DNA of 64,000 nucleotides from Adiantum capillus-veneris (GCA_014529385.2 CM043954.1:96925247-96989246); one strand, 5' to 3'; shown: positions 21,084 through 32,609, counted from the first letter of the stretch. Program-made: numbers and translations. The notes: generated by a model from the sequence alone, not told the origin.

Positions 21084-21826
21084 TGGCGCTACGTGCAAAA
21101 AAAAAGCAGTTGCGCTTAAGGTTGACGCTCTAAAGCCGGAGGCGACACTGCCGTAACAATAAAGAAGAGCCTCTCACAACATCTATTCTTTCTCTCCCTG
21201 TTTGTGCTCCTTCTTGAATCCCATTGGGCCAAACGTCACTCTCACTGCCTCAGCTCTAGTATTTGGCACGCTAAGGGCTCGCTGCCTCATTGATCCGATC
21301 CCAAGGACAGCACGGAAAATATCCAAGCCTCACGACCACAAGGAGCATTAGGCAAGGAGTGATTAGGGGTGAGTGATTGGGACTATGTTGAACCGCTGAG
21401 AGCGTTCGCCCATAAGCCTGCCAGAAGGTCATCCAGCTGCGCAAGCAATTCCAATATGCCATCTCTAATCACATCTACCCAAAGGGGGGTGAGAGCCCCG
21501 TCGAGCTCGAACCCTGTCGCTTCACGAGGCACAGCGCAGTCATGAACAGTAGCTCAGTGTGTATCACAGACTGCCCTCTAAAATAGAAGGTCCTAGTCGG
21601 GAGGTGTGTGGAAGGTCACTTGGGACCTTTCCACACAATGTGGGCGATTGCATGGCGATCTGCGAAGGTCGGAAACCATGTGGGAGCACGCATTACAATT
21701 GAAAAGTCACTTGGTGACCTTTCTTGGCCATTGTGGGTCAGGGGGAGGGGGGCAATGAATGCTAGATGTCTGTTGATTTATCCACTTTATTTGTTTTGGA
21801 TCGAGCAAAACTTGTCTGAACAGCAC
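21084..21826. other. No gene recognised
   Basis: Mixed sequence with short open frames and no recognisable domain. A short local duplication ('cacttgg-gacctttc') occurs near 21616 and 21708. Confidence 0.35.
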
Positions 21827-22085
21827 TGCATGACAATGGTGTGACTGTGCTCACAATGGCCAGACATTTTGTAGCAGTAGCTGCAACACTTTTATTATTG
21901 ATTCTGACATGTCACAACCTATGAGCATTCCCACTGTTGACATGGCAAACAACATGCATGACAATGGTGTGACTATGCTGACAATGGCCAGACAGTTTGT
22001 AGTAGTGCTGCAACACTTTTATTATTGATGCTGACATGTTACAGTCTACGAGCATTCCCACTACTGGCATGGCAAACAATAGATG
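21827..22085. repeat. 128-bp tandem duplication
   Basis: Two adjacent copies with a period of 128 bp share 'atgacaatggtgtgact', 'caacacttttattattgat' and 'gagcattcccact'. Substitutions separate the copies. Confidence 0.8.
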
Positions 22086-22444
22086 CATAGCAGACACTCT
22101 GATTCTGTGCACTAATGTGTTGGCCCCTGCAATCATTCCAACAACGGACATGAAATTGTTTGCGTGGGATAGCAAAAATTTTACAAGGGCTAATGTGTCA
22201 AAGATCGAGCAACTGCAGCACTATATTCTGCAGAGGAAAGCCCAGCATATGGACGGCTACCATACGCTGTCCCTCAACGATGACAGATGTTGGGGATGCT
22301 TTTGGCATGGAGGGATTTCGTCAGTCAGGTCATGGGACATGCAGTGTGAACCATCCGTCTGCTCTCCATTAGAACGCGTAAAAACCTACTCCATCAGATG
22401 GATGTCAAAACCACATCAACAATCGTGGTAAAATCAAAGCTTCT
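22086..22444. other. No gene recognised
   Basis: A plus-strand frame (22036-22431) begins inside the tandem duplication and has no recognisable domain. It is treated as chance. Confidence 0.3.
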
Positions 22445-23215
22445 CCAACAAAAGTGTGACAACTCAATAGCTAGAACTGATGCCACCTCAATGCATGGAA
22501 TGATTTTTTGTAGTGGGTATTATCGACAATTGTCCATCTTTTAGAGTATTGCCACCGCTGCGGCTGGAATCTACAGTCAATGCTAGCTGGCACCCCTTCC
22601 CTCGGCACTGACAGCCACAAATCGACCCTTGCTGACCACCCAAGAACCCAACAAAAGTGAGCCAACTCAATAGCTAGAGCTGCTACCATCTCACCGCACG
22701 GTATGTTTTGTTGTTGTGGGCACTGTCAACAATTGTCCATCCTTTACAGTCTTTCCGATCAGCAACTGGGATCTACAATCAACGCTAGCTAGCCTCCCTC
22801 CACCCTACAGTGGCGCCATTCCCCAAGAATCCAATAAGTGTGACAATTGAATAGCTAGAATTGTTGCCACCTCAACACACTTAATGTTTTGCTATTATGG
22901 GCACTTTCAACATCTATCCATCCTTTAGATTCTTGCCACCTTAACGGTTGGAACCTGCAACCAACACTAACTGGCCCTTCTCCCCCCAATAATGACGCTT
23001 ACAATCTTGTTAACAATTGTCCATCTTGCCACCTCAACATTTTACTATTGTGGACACTAACAACAAATGTCCACCCCTTACACTCTTGTCGAAAACTGAC
23101 CAACCATCCCTTTCCATCTTGTCACCTCAACAGCTAGTATCTACACTCAATGCTAGCTACTTGCAACAGTGATAGCCAAGAATGGTCCCTTGCTGACCAT
23201 TCCCTAGAAATCCTT
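22445..23215. repeat. Degenerate tandem repeat, ~180-200-bp units, 3-4 copies
   Basis: Units starting at about 22451, 22653 and 22833, and a partial fourth, share 'caactcaatagctag', 'ttgccacctcaa', 'caattgtccatc' and 'ctacagtcaatgctagct'. Divergence between units is high. It resembles an old local satellite or minisatellite. Confidence 0.65.
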
Positions 23216-24058
23216 GCACAATTCCTGGCCTCTGCTTGCTGCTATGCAATCACTTGGTTTCTTGGAACGGTCAACAAGGCCCATTCCCTACACCATAACA
23301 TCCACTCTATTTTGGCATACCAATGACAAAGGACACAGCAACTCTTTTAGCTTTGGAGATAAGGCCATCATGACTTGTAAGTGATAAGTGGAATATTTAT
23401 TTCTTCCTCGGAGTATACAATCCAGTGTTGTCAAGTAAAGTTGACTATAATAGAGCATGATAACCATTGATTGCATTGTTGTCCATAATTCCCTTCCTAG
23501 GCTTTCAACCAATGTTAAATAAAATCATTTCCTCAACCGTACACAATTCATATCTGTTTCAAAAGGAATATGAGAAATTGAGTTAATTTTCACAAATTTT
23601 TTTCATAATCTTTTCAAAAGGAAATACTAAGAAATTGAGTTGTTTTACTATTTTAATGCGGTTCTCAGAATCTGATTGGCCCTAGCTCTCAAGCGACATT
23701 TTCGAATTTTTAAGGCGGCACAATTGTAAAGACACGCATTTTCCAGAATACATATTAAGCATAGCAAATGTTAAAATGAAAGTTGCATGTTGATAACTAC
23801 ATTATAATACATTGGAAGAGGATTTGTTGACTGGTAAGGTGTCATCGATAATGGCCATGTACCCACAAAGAGGAAATCATAACAGTAAAAACAATCAATG
23901 ACAAGGACTACTACATTTTCTTGTGTCACTATTGTACCTTAGTGAACAGTGACAAGTAACCATAATATGCTATTATCATGTACCACCATTTTATGGTAGT
24001 GGTGGGTGGTGGCCAATAACATAGCTAATTTATCGGTGGCTCTGTACAAATTGCTATT
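23216..24058. other. 3' flank of the Nudix gene, no other gene
   Basis: AT-rich sequence downstream (minus strand) of the Nudix stop codon at 24059. It presumably includes the 3' untranslated region. No other coding region is supported. Confidence 0.4.
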
Positions 24059-24313
24059 CTACTGATGAAAGAAGTACTGTGTTGGTTGAGCTAAAGAGCT
24101 ACTATGCAATTTTCTTGCTTTGAACCCTGTGTACTCTCCATCAAAACAAGCGACACAAAGCTCTAGCATCTTTTGCCTCGCATTGCTTTCTCTAAAAAAG
24201 GACTGACTTTGAAACTCCTGTAATGGAATCCACTGAAATGTGCATGATCCCATTTGTGCAGTCAGGATTAGTCATTTCTTAAAGGTTGAGTTGTACACGT
24301 GAGCATGTGTATG

Positions 24314-24364
<51 letters not shown>

Positions 24365-25476
24365 GAGAAGAAGAAGAGAGTTTTAACGTCGTAGGAAACT
24401 ATCCCAAGAGACCTTAAAAGGTCTAGCCGACGAGGAGAGAGAGAGAGACAGAGAGGTAAGCAATCTTTACCTTCGCAGCTTCAATCTCATTGTCCTGTAG
24501 GATGATGTTGCACGACAAAGGTCGTAGCACACATGTGAAGTAAAGGTCTGACTTGCTGAAGGAAACATGGTGCCCATGCCTTTGAAAACCAGTAACACCA
24601 AGCAAGAGACATCAAATACTACCCTAAACAAGCTGTCCATAAAAACTGCAAAAAAATCACTTCTCTCTAACTAGCCATAACACACATGACCCATATATGG
24701 AGTCAGTCTATAAGAAATTCACTTATATATAGGTTTGAAAATATGATCTAAAACACACAAAAAATCAGAAGCTGAAAAGTATACCTGAAACTGACCACCT
24801 GCAAAAATTCTGTTTCAACCTGCAAACCAATGCAAATTGAGAAGTGGCCTTTTACCTTGAGGCACCACAGAAAGACATGAAAATGGAGTTACCCCGGTTT
24901 CTTCCTTGACTTCCCTCACAGCTCCGCAGCACAGATCCTCACCCTAAAAGTAAAATTTATCGAATCAAAAAGCAGGCTTGCATATCCTTCTCCTTGTTCA
25001 GACATTTCAAACAGTAAATCTCATTCCTCTGCTTGCTCTTGCAACAATGCAATACTCATTTTCTCAGTGATGCACATGGAAAATTGTGGTTCAACATCAC
25101 AAAAGTAGCTTTATAAGTTCGACTTAGGCTAGGCTGTGTCTTTCTCCATCACAGAATTGTTACATGGATAAAATGCTAACTTGGAGTCACACCTTCAAGT
25201 GTCCATTAATTTCATTCACATATGATGTCAAGACATCAAACGGCCATATGATGAGTACGGTATGAAATGCACAACCTTCAGTCTGGCTCTCCTAACATGA
25301 GAGACATCAATAAATTAGCGTCAAAGTCTGTGTGCATTGACTTGAGATAATGCCTTCAAAAACAAGAGCACACACCCTATACTATAGTTCCATCTTACCT
25401 GGTTGATAAGACCAGTTGGCATCTTCCACACTCCCGAGCCTCGTAAAGGACCATTCTTTTCTTGCACAGCGAGAAC
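24059..25476 (-). CDS. Nudix hydrolase, four 3' exons
   Basis: Exons 25476-25399, 24943-24856, 24579-24471 and 24232-24059 carry the core and C-terminus of a plant Nudix hydrolase resembling the Arabidopsis NUDT2/6/7/10 group, which cleaves nucleoside-diphosphate derivatives such as ADP-ribose or NADH. Exon 1 of this block reads VLAVQEKNGPLRGSGVWKMP. The complete Nudix box G-x5-E-x7-REV-x-EE-x-GV spans the first two exons (GLINQGE then REVKEETGV). The third reads VSFSKSDLYFTCVLRPL and ends EIEAAK. The last starts WIPLQEF. Splice sites are GT-AG. In the second exon the frame must shift by one base near 24,890, just after the Nudix box, to meet the next exon in phase, so there is either a one-base deletion (possible pseudogene) or a sequence error. 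The upstream exon lies 38.4 kb away at 63885. Confidence 0.85.
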
Positions 25477-25639
25477 CTATCCAAAGAACTCTCATGAAAA
25501 GATCACAAAAAGCTTGAGAAACCCCTCCCTCTCTCTCAAAAAGGGGCTTGATACCCATCATATTACATTTAAGACCCACGGCATTACATCACGCCCAAAA
25601 GGAAAAGACGCCATAGCGCATACAATTGGTGGAGATTAA

Positions 25640-26454
25640 ATGCATGGAATTTTCAAGGAATACACACCTTAGGGGGGAAACCGCATAGAAACATGGTATC
25701 GGCAAGGGGATGAAGAACAGGATCGGGATTGGGAACGTCAAAAATAAAACAATTTTTTACTAAAAAGAATTTGAACTACACATACGTGACTCTGGAGTTT
25801 TGCAAGTTGAGCAATGGACGTTGAGGGCTTGAGCAATGGAGCAATGAACTTGTGCAATGTGGCTTAGCCTCTTGAGGAGCAAGCAATCAAGAAGCATGGA
25901 CCATGGGCGTAACCCATTAGGGCCAAGTCCCCCCAAAAAACAGGCCTTCTCCCAGACGACCGTAAAAATGGTCAGTTAACCATTCAACCGTCCCTTGTCA
26001 CCGTCCACATAGACATTCTCATACCTGAGCCTGACAGCACAAGGGAACAGTCAGGGACGTGTTCCACTCCATTCAATTGTGCTGTCGACCAATTTGGGGA
26101 CGGCACTGTCAGCGAAGCAACTGCAAAAAAACCGCTAATTTGTCTCATTCTTTGCGACAAAACTTCATTAAACGCGGCTCCTATGAGAAGGGCTGCAAAT
26201 AGAGGTGAAATCTGGGAGAAATCCACTCAAAATCAGCAGAGGGGAAAAAAATCTTGCACCAACCAGCCTTTGCAGGTCAGATACGCAGCAACGAAGCACT
26301 GGGAGGGGGGAAAAAAACCCCGCAAATTTATCAAATTTCTCCTGCGAAAACTCCGAACGCATCTCCTATGAGGGCTGCATAACGAGGTGAAATGCTGCAA
26401 GAATGGGAGCTTTTTCTGGAATTGAGTCCCTGAACTGGGGCTGAAGAGATACGT
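25640..26454. other. Intronic sequence with a ~190-bp direct repeat
   Basis: A diverged direct repeat pairs about 26124-26215 with about 26311-26400 (shared 'ctcctatgag', 'gggctgca', 'gaggtgaaat'). No gene or element end was defined. Confidence 0.45.
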
Positions 26455-26577
26455 CAATGAGATCCTACTCGATGTGGGTTGTGGATGGCCAGCAAGGGGT
26501 AGACATGGGGCTGATTTGCACACCTGATGTGAGAGGAACCAAGGGCTGAATGATAGCTGCGAAAACAGAGATCTACA
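26455..26577. repeat. Dispersed repeat X, 5' half (split by the copia insertion)
   Basis: Together with 31605-31760 this matches 61772-62015. Shared words include 'actcgatgtgggtt', 'ggggctgatttgcaca' and 'gaaccaagggct'. The bases CTACA at 26573-26577 are the target-site duplication of the copia element. Confidence 0.7.
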
Positions 26578-26767
26578 TGTTGGGGTATAAAGCCCAATGT
26601 GGTCGCCCAGGTAAGTGGGCGGGCCGCCAGGTATGTACACATATTCTTTTGTAAAAACCTAATAAGAACTCACTATGCTCTACACATTACAGTAGAGCGA
26701 GTTCACCATATCGTCGTGCTCTTCTTCTCGCACTCTCTCGCGTCGCACTTCCGCTCGTACTCCTTCA
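26578..26767 (+). repeat. copia 5' LTR
   Basis: 190 bp, starting TGTTGGGGTATAAAG and ending CTCCTTCA (TG...CA). It is nearly identical to the 3' LTR. Confidence 0.95.
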
Positions 26768-27659
26768 ACTGGTATCAGAGCTCAAATCGAGGCTCGGGGC
26801 AACACTGCAGGAGGCTAGAGTCACCAACTCAGATTGGAGTGAAATTCGACAGGCGAAGACACGGCCCCAAATCCTGTGGGAAAGCCCAAAGGGTTTGGTG
26901 TTCTCAGAATTTCATTCTGAGGTCATCTCGGCCACCGTTCGGCTTCGACAAAGGTCTGACACGGGCCATTTTCGACTACGTGGTCTCGACGGGTGCAGAT
27001 CCGACTCTGCAAATTTGGGGTTTTCGGCCTACGACTGCAGGTGCTGAGGATATCGACACTCCCAGAGTGTTGATTTGTAGCTGTCTACACATCGAAGGAC
27101 GGCTCACAGTTCTTGGAGGCGTGTCACATACAACACGGACGCATCTACACACAGACTGTAGGCGACATCCACTAGTTCATCAGGTAGCTTGTGTTTGCTG
27201 CTTGATATTCCAGATTTCATCCTGACATTGCACGTACTTCCACATGGGATGTATTGTCAGTGATGATGTATGTCTGTTGAGGGTTTGTTGGCTGTGAGTC
27301 ACGCAGCAAACAACCGCCGCAGCGGTTACAACATACAATGGGAAATTTGTGGATGTATGACTTTGTGGGAAGTCTATGTACTGTCAGATTTACTGCAGCC
27401 TTTGTTGAGGGTCGAGTGAGGTTTTATTGAGCTGGGGGATTCTCGAATGTTGAGATCCTTTCGGTGATACAGGTCTTGGAGCGATCCCTCGAGTACCCTT
27501 AGATAGGCAGCTACGATGTATTGACTGTGAGTTAGACAGTTGGGATTGCATCTTTGCTTTACTGCCATTGAGGCATTGTTGCAGTCTATGCTTACAGGAC
27601 AGTGACAGGACAATCAGAGACAGTACAGGTGCAGGACAGGTTTACCCGCAGCTTACAGT
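26768..27659 (+). other. copia untranslated leader and decayed 5' gag region
   Basis: It contains the tRNA-Met primer site, then sequence with no long frame. The N-terminal half of gag expected here is not readable, so either it is decayed or this is a long leader. Confidence 0.5.
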
Positions 27660-28404
27660 GTCAGAGAGACAGTGTTTTTTGAGCTTCATCTAAATGAATT
27701 CAACACAATCTATAGTCAGTTGCCAGCTCAAGGTGTCAAGTTTGATGAACCTGTTAGAGCTATGTTCCTGTTGATCACATTGCCGGAAAGTTGGGACACT
27801 TTTCGCACAGCTTTGAGTATTCTGCACCTCCAGATGGTTTGAACATAGCAGGTGTAGAAGGAAGTCTGCTTACTGAAGAAACCAATAGAAAGACAATGGA
27901 CAAAGGCAAAGGAACAGCCTTAGTTGTCAGGGGAAGGACCAAAGAAAAGTACAAAGGTGGAAAGAGGAATCAATCTCGTAGCAAGTCCCGCAGTGCTAAA
28001 GGCAAGAGTGACATAGAATGCTACCATTGTGGCAAGAAGGGTCACATGAAAAGAGACTACAGAGAATGGAAAGCAGAAAAAGGCAAAGAGAAAGCTGAAG
28101 ACCATGGTGAGAAGAACAAGTCCTCAGTGAAGATTCAAGAAATAAATGTGACAAACACTGTTGCAGAGGATGACAGTCTAGTGTCAGGAGACATCTACTT
28201 CTTGAAGAATACAATGGACTCAACTCTTCTTACAGCATCTGATGGAAATGCACTGAGTGACTGGATTATAGACTCAGGGGCATCACTTCATGTGTCTCCA
28301 AACAAGGAGTGGTTTACTTCTTATGTGACCACTAAAGATCATGTTCGGCTAGGCAATGGGCAGACATGTGAGATCTTAGGTGTTGGAGATGTTCAACACC
28401 TAAG
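27660..28404 (+). pseudogene. copia gag relic with zinc knuckle and protease start
   Basis: Gag-like residues begin near 27,680 in one frame and shift frame near 27,815. The second part (27791-28408) contains a CCHC zinc knuckle (CYHCGKKGHMKRD; its last Cys position is Asp) and the start of an aspartic protease (IIDSGASLHV). A second frame change at about 28,400 separates it from pol. The frame changes make this a defective gag. Confidence 0.8.
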
Positions 28405-31350
28405 TTGAAGTTTCACAATGGCTCTTCTTTCACGCTGAAGAATGTGAGACATGTTCCCGCAATTACAAAGAGCTTGATCAGCGCAGGTTTACTTGATGAT
28501 GCTGGCTACGTCACCACTTTTGGACAAAACATGTGGAAGATATCCAAGGGTTCTATGACAGTAGCACATGGAGTAAAGTCTGGAGGACTTTACATGATTT
28601 ATGTATCAAATGTCTCTAAAAATGTAATCAATGTAACCAAGCAGCCGAACGTTTCTTTGTGGCATAGCCGGTTAGGACATATGTCCAAGAAGGGAATGGA
28701 AATCTTGTCTCGTTCTGGTTATTTGCCTGGCTTTTCATTTAATGATTTTGAATTCTGTGAACATTGTCTGTATGGTAAGCAAACACAGCAGCCACATAAG
28801 CATAGAAGCAGTAGAAGAGATACACAGTTGGCACTTGTTCATAGTGATTTGTGTGGACCTATGCCTAACCTATCTCTAGGGGGAGCTTCTTACTTTATGA
28901 CATTTATAGATGATTACTCGAGGAAAGTATGGGTTTACTTTCTCAAGCACAAGGATGAAGCGTTTAGTGTTTTCAAAACGTTTGTGACACTTGTGGAGAA
29001 TCAGAGTGGCAAGAAGCTTAAATGCTTACGCACTGACAATGGTGGAGAGTATGTTTCAAAGGCCTTTCAGGACTTTTGTGAGTCAAAAGGTATAAAACGT
29101 GAACTTACTGCTCCTTACAATCCTCCTCAAAATGGTGTTGCTGAGAGGATGAATAAGACCATACAAGAGAAGGTCAGAAGTATGTTGTCTAATGCACAGC
29201 TGCCAAATGGGTTTTGGGCTGAAGCTGTATCAACAGCTGTTCATCCTGTAAATAGATCTCCTAGCAAGGTTTTGCAGAAGGATTCAGTGCCAGAGATGGT
29301 ATGGTCAGGCAAAATGCCCTCATACAAGCATCTCAGAGTCTTTGGCTGTGAGGCAAATACTCACGTTCCAAAGGAATTTAGGAACAAACTTGAGCCAAAG
29401 AGTAGAAAGTGCATCTTTCTAGGCTACGGTAATTCTGGTGAGATGGGGTACAGACTTTGGGATCCCGAATCCAGAAAGGTTGTCCGCAGCAATGATGTTC
29501 ACCTTAATGAATCCAAATATCATTCTAAACCAGAGAGGGTTGAGGAGATTGAAAGAGTTGTCTTCCAAGAAGATGGACCTGCACGTGCAAGACAAAATGT
29601 CAGGGCTCACGAGGAGCAAGGACAGGATAGAGTGGAACCACAGGTTGTGGCTGAGCCTGAGCCACCTATTGTGCGTAGATCTGGACGTGTCACGCGACCT
29701 CCTGATAGGTTTGTTCCATCTATGAATTATGTCATGTTGACTGATTGCAATGAGCCTTCATGTTACAAGGAAGCAGTGCAAATGAAGGACTCCGGGTATT
29801 GGCAATTGGCCATGCAGTCAGAGATGACAGCTCTGCATAAAAACAAGACATGGAAGCTAGTTAAATTACCACATGGCAAAAAGGCTCTACCCTGTAAATG
29901 GGTTTACAGGTATAAGATCACCGCTCATGATAGTCAGCCAAAGTACAAAGCAAGGCTTGTTGCCAAGGGCTTTAAGCAAGAACAAGGCATTGACTTTGAT
30001 GAAGTCTTCTCTCCGGTGGTCAAGATGACTACATTGAGATGCTTTCTTGCATTGGTTGCCATATTAGATTTGGTGTTGCACCAAATGGATGTCAAGACAG
30101 CGTTCTTGCATGGTGATTTAGATGTGGAAATTTACATGCAGCAGCCAGAAGGGTTTGTTGAGAAAGGCAAGGAAGATTGGGTATGCCACTTGTTAAAGAG
30201 TCTTTATGGCTTAAAACAATCACCGAGGGCATGGTACCATAAATTCCACAAGTTTATGCTTTCTCAAGGCTACAAACGTAGTGAGTTCGATCACTGTCTA
30301 TATACAAAGAAGGCTAAGGATGGTAGTTGGCTGATCCTTATTTTGTATGTGGATGACATGTTGATTGTTGGCAAGCACTTGGAAGAAATTTCAGCTTTGA
30401 AGTCAAAGATGGCAAAATCGTTTGACATGAAAGACATGGGTGAGGCAAGTCATATACTTGGTATGCGCATTGAGAGAGAGAGATCAAAGAAGTTGATTTG
30501 GTTATCTCAAACAGAGTATATTGACAAGGTTTTGCAGCGTTTCAATATGGAGAAGGGAAAGGCATTGAGTGTTCCATTGCCACCATATGTGAAACTTAGC
30601 AAACAAGATTGTCCTGTGTCTGAGGAAGAACAGGCTGAAATGGATAAGATTCCATATGCGTCTGCAGTGGGTAGTTTGATGTATGCAATGATTGCTACTC
30701 GCCCAGACATTGCATTTGTAGTGGGAGTAGTAAGTCGATACATGTCAAACCCAAGCAAGAAACATTGGGAGGCAGTGAAAGGAATATTGAGATACCTGAA
30801 AGCTACAAAGAGTATGCGTATATGCTATGGGAGTCAGGAGCTAAGTGTAAAGGGTTTTACAGACTCAGATTATGCACGTGACTTAGACAACCGAAGGTCT
30901 ACGTCAGGGTATGTCTTTACATTGGCTGGTGGAGCAGTATCATGGCGTTCTAGATTACAAGATTGTGTTACTCAGTCTACTACAGAGGCTGAATATGTTG
31001 CAGCATCAGAGGCATGCAAAGAATCAATTTGGCTTAATCGACTAGTAACAGATTTGGGAATCAAAGAAGAGATGCCTGTATTATATTGTGATAGTCAAAG
31101 TGATATACAATTGGCTCGCAATCCAGTTTATCACTCAAAGACAAAGCATGTGGATGTGAAGTATCATTTCATCAGGGAAATGCTCGAGGATAAGCAACTT
31201 CAGCTTGTCAAAGTTCACACCACAGAAAATCCTGCTGATCTACTTACAAAAGGACTTCCCTCAGAGAGCTTTGCGCATTTTCGCGAGCAGTTTTCGCAAG
31301 CAGTTAGGTGTAGGGTAGTACATCACTTCTCTACATCTCTTGTATATTAG
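28405..31350 (+). CDS. copia pol polyprotein (integrase, reverse transcriptase, RNase H)
   Basis: A single frame of about 980 codons without stops, entered by frameshift because it has no convenient ATG. The order is copia-type: end of protease, GAG-pre-integrase (LWHSRLGHMSKKG...CEHCLYGK), integrase core with HSDLCGPM and DNGGEYVS, reverse transcriptase with YVDDMLIVG (30345-30371), and RNase H with DSDYARD, then TTEAEYVA. It ends ADLLTKGLP shortly before the polypurine tract. Integrase before reverse transcriptase is diagnostic for Ty1/copia. The frame looks intact although gag upstream is broken. Confidence 0.9.
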   Translation: MKFHNGSSFTLKNVRHVPAITKSLISAGLLDDAGYVTTFGQNMWKISKGSMTVAHGVKSGGLYMIYVSNVSKNVINVTKQPNVSLWHSRLGHMSKKGMEILSRSGYLPGFSFNDFEFCEHCLYGKQTQQPHKHRSSRRDTQLALVHSDLCGPMPNLSLGGASYFMTFIDDYSRKVWVYFLKHKDEAFSVFKTFVTLVENQSGKKLKCLRTDNGGEYVSKAFQDFCESKGIKRELTAPYNPPQNGVAERMNKTIQEKVRSMLSNAQLPNGFWAEAVSTAVHPVNRSPSKVLQKDSVPEMVWSGKMPSYKHLRVFGCEANTHVPKEFRNKLEPKSRKCIFLGYGNSGEMGYRLWDPESRKVVRSNDVHLNESKYHSKPERVEEIERVVFQEDGPARARQNVRAHEEQGQDRVEPQVVAEPEPPIVRRSGRVTRPPDRFVPSMNYVMLTDCNEPSCYKEAVQMKDSGYWQLAMQSEMTALHKNKTWKLVKLPHGKKALPCKWVYRYKITAHDSQPKYKARLVAKGFKQEQGIDFDEVFSPVVKMTTLRCFLALVAILDLVLHQMDVKTAFLHGDLDVEIYMQQPEGFVEKGKEDWVCHLLKSLYGLKQSPRAWYHKFHKFMLSQGYKRSEFDHCLYTKKAKDGSWLILILYVDDMLIVGKHLEEISALKSKMAKSFDMKDMGEASHILGMRIERERSKKLIWLSQTEYIDKVLQRFNMEKGKALSVPLPPYVKLSKQDCPVSEEEQAEMDKIPYASAVGSLMYAMIATRPDIAFVVGVVSRYMSNPSKKHWEAVKGILRYLKATKSMRICYGSQELSVKGFTDSDYARDLDNRRSTSGYVFTLAGGAVSWRSRLQDCVTQSTTEAEYVAASEACKESIWLNRLVTDLGIKEEMPVLYCDSQSDIQLARNPVYHSKTKHVDVKYHFIREMLEDKQLQLVKVHTTENPADLLTKGLPSESFAHFREQFSQAVRCRVVHHFSTSLVY

Positions 31351-31407
31351 CTTGTATAGTAGCTTCTCTCACACTTAAAGTACCACATTGGACTTTAAGT
31401 GGGAGGT

Positions 31408-31599
31408 TGTTGGGGTATAAAGCCCAATGTGGTCGCCCAGGTAAGTGGGTGGGCCGCCAGGTATGTACACATATTCTTTTGTAAAAACCTAATCAGAACT
31501 CACTATGCTCTACACATTACAGTAGAGCGAGTTCACCATATCGTCGTGCTCTTCTTCTCGCACTCTCTCTCGCGTCGCACTTCCGCTCGTACTCCTTCA
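31408..31599 (+). repeat. copia 3' LTR
   Basis: 192 bp; it differs from the 5' LTR by C/T and A/C changes and an extra CT. Confidence 0.95.
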
Positions 31600-31604
31600 C
31601 TACA

Positions 31605-31760
31605 GCCCTAGAATATGTAGGAAATCTGACATTAACACAAGACTGAAAATGATGGGGCTGCTGCAGCAACAAGGCAGTAGATGTGCTCAAACAACGAGGC
31701 AATGGGGGCACCTGGGAAAGGAGAGCAATGGCTACCAATGCCACGTGCACATCTAACCCT
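31605..31760. repeat. Dispersed repeat X, 3' half
   Basis: Continues the repeat interrupted by the copia insertion. It shares 'atgatggggctgctgc', 'gcagatgtgctcaaa' and 'caatgggggcacc' with 61930-62015. Confidence 0.7.
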
Positions 31761-31867
31761 ATGTGCAGGTGGACAAGCTACTTCAGGTTTAGGGTTCAAG
31801 TCAGCTTAGGAAGTGTTTTGGCACCTTTGTGAGCCTGTGCGCAGGCCGTGCATGTGCAGGCACTTAG

Positions 31868-32175
31868 ATTTACGGAAATCCGTACAACCTGCCACGTCAT
31901 GAGCCAATGCAAAACGCGGAAATCCGTATCGTCTACACGTCATCATGTCAGCGCAATTTTCGAAAATCTACCACATCATCAGTTTTGGCGTGTGTCCTGA
32001 TCCTGTTTTATTTTAATCCTTTATGTCACTTGGGGCCCCATTGGACGGGGTCCCCATAAGTTAATAGGACTTCTTCTTCTTCTACTACTTGTTCTTCTTA
32101 GGGTTTAGGCCCCTCGGCCGGCATATGTAAGTTGGCTCCATTCTTTAGGGTTTTGCCACGTCACAGTTTGTTACA
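31868..32175 (-). repeat. gypsy-3 left LTR, truncated
   Basis: Matches the last ~310 bp of the right LTR ('cgtcatcatgtcagc', 'cttggggccccat', 'ggggtccccataagttaata', 'ggctccattctttagggttt'). The outer part is missing. A CT-rich tract follows inside, the reverse complement of a polypurine tract. Confidence 0.8.
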
Positions 32176-32305
32176 TCTCCCCTTCTTGAAAGAGAGTAAT
32201 CGTCCGCGATAACAGCATACCTACAAAACAACTCAAGTCAGCTCAAAAAAAGACAAAAAAAATCCGAGGGTCATTCCGAGGGACAATCAGTTTGCTCTTT
32301 TTATT

Positions 32306-32395
32306 AAGGAGTTAGCTTCTCCTTTCTGCTCTTTTGATCAAGGAGTTAGCTTCTCCTTTCTGCTCTTTTGATCAAGGAGTTAGCTTCTCCTTTCA
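32306..32395. repeat. 34-bp tandem repeat, three copies
   Basis: Units of 34 bp start at 32306, 32340 and 32374 (partial) with 'aaggagttagcttctccttt'. Each unit contains a small hairpin (AAGGAG...CTCCTT). It lies in the non-coding 3' part of gypsy-3. Confidence 0.85.
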
Positions 32396-32609
32396 TTCAG
32401 ATCGGAACTCTTGATATTCCGGTGTAGTAAAATTAGCCATCACACCCAGACCGTACTGATCTTCCACGAGTGTCTTGATGCACTAAAAAATTACGTACCG
32501 AGGCAATCTCATCCAATTAGGAATATTCAATAATTGGCACATCACAATACAACACAAATGCTCACATATGCATGTTACAAGACATAGAAACATAAAGCCG
32601 CCGATGAAC

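Larger units (their letters stand above)
26578..31599 (+). mobile_element. Ty1/copia LTR retrotransposon
   Basis: A complete element of 5,022 bp: 5' LTR 26578-26767, primer binding site TGGTATCAGAGC (26770-26781, complementary to initiator Met tRNA), gag relic, pol frame, a purine tract AAGTGGGAGGT before the 3' LTR at 31408-31599, and target duplication CTACA on both sides (26573-26577, 31600-31604). The LTRs differ only by two substitutions and one 2-bp CT indel, so the insertion is recent. Gag is frameshifted, so this copy probably depends on others. Confidence 0.95.

Noticed and set aside
22445-23215. CRISPR-like array
   Set aside because: Units are long, diverged and without regular short repeats and spacers; the context is plant nuclear DNA.
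25984-26640. Minus-strand frames upstream of the copia element as further Nudix exons
   Set aside because: They do not resemble the Nudix N-terminus, which is found instead at 63885-64000 in matching phase.
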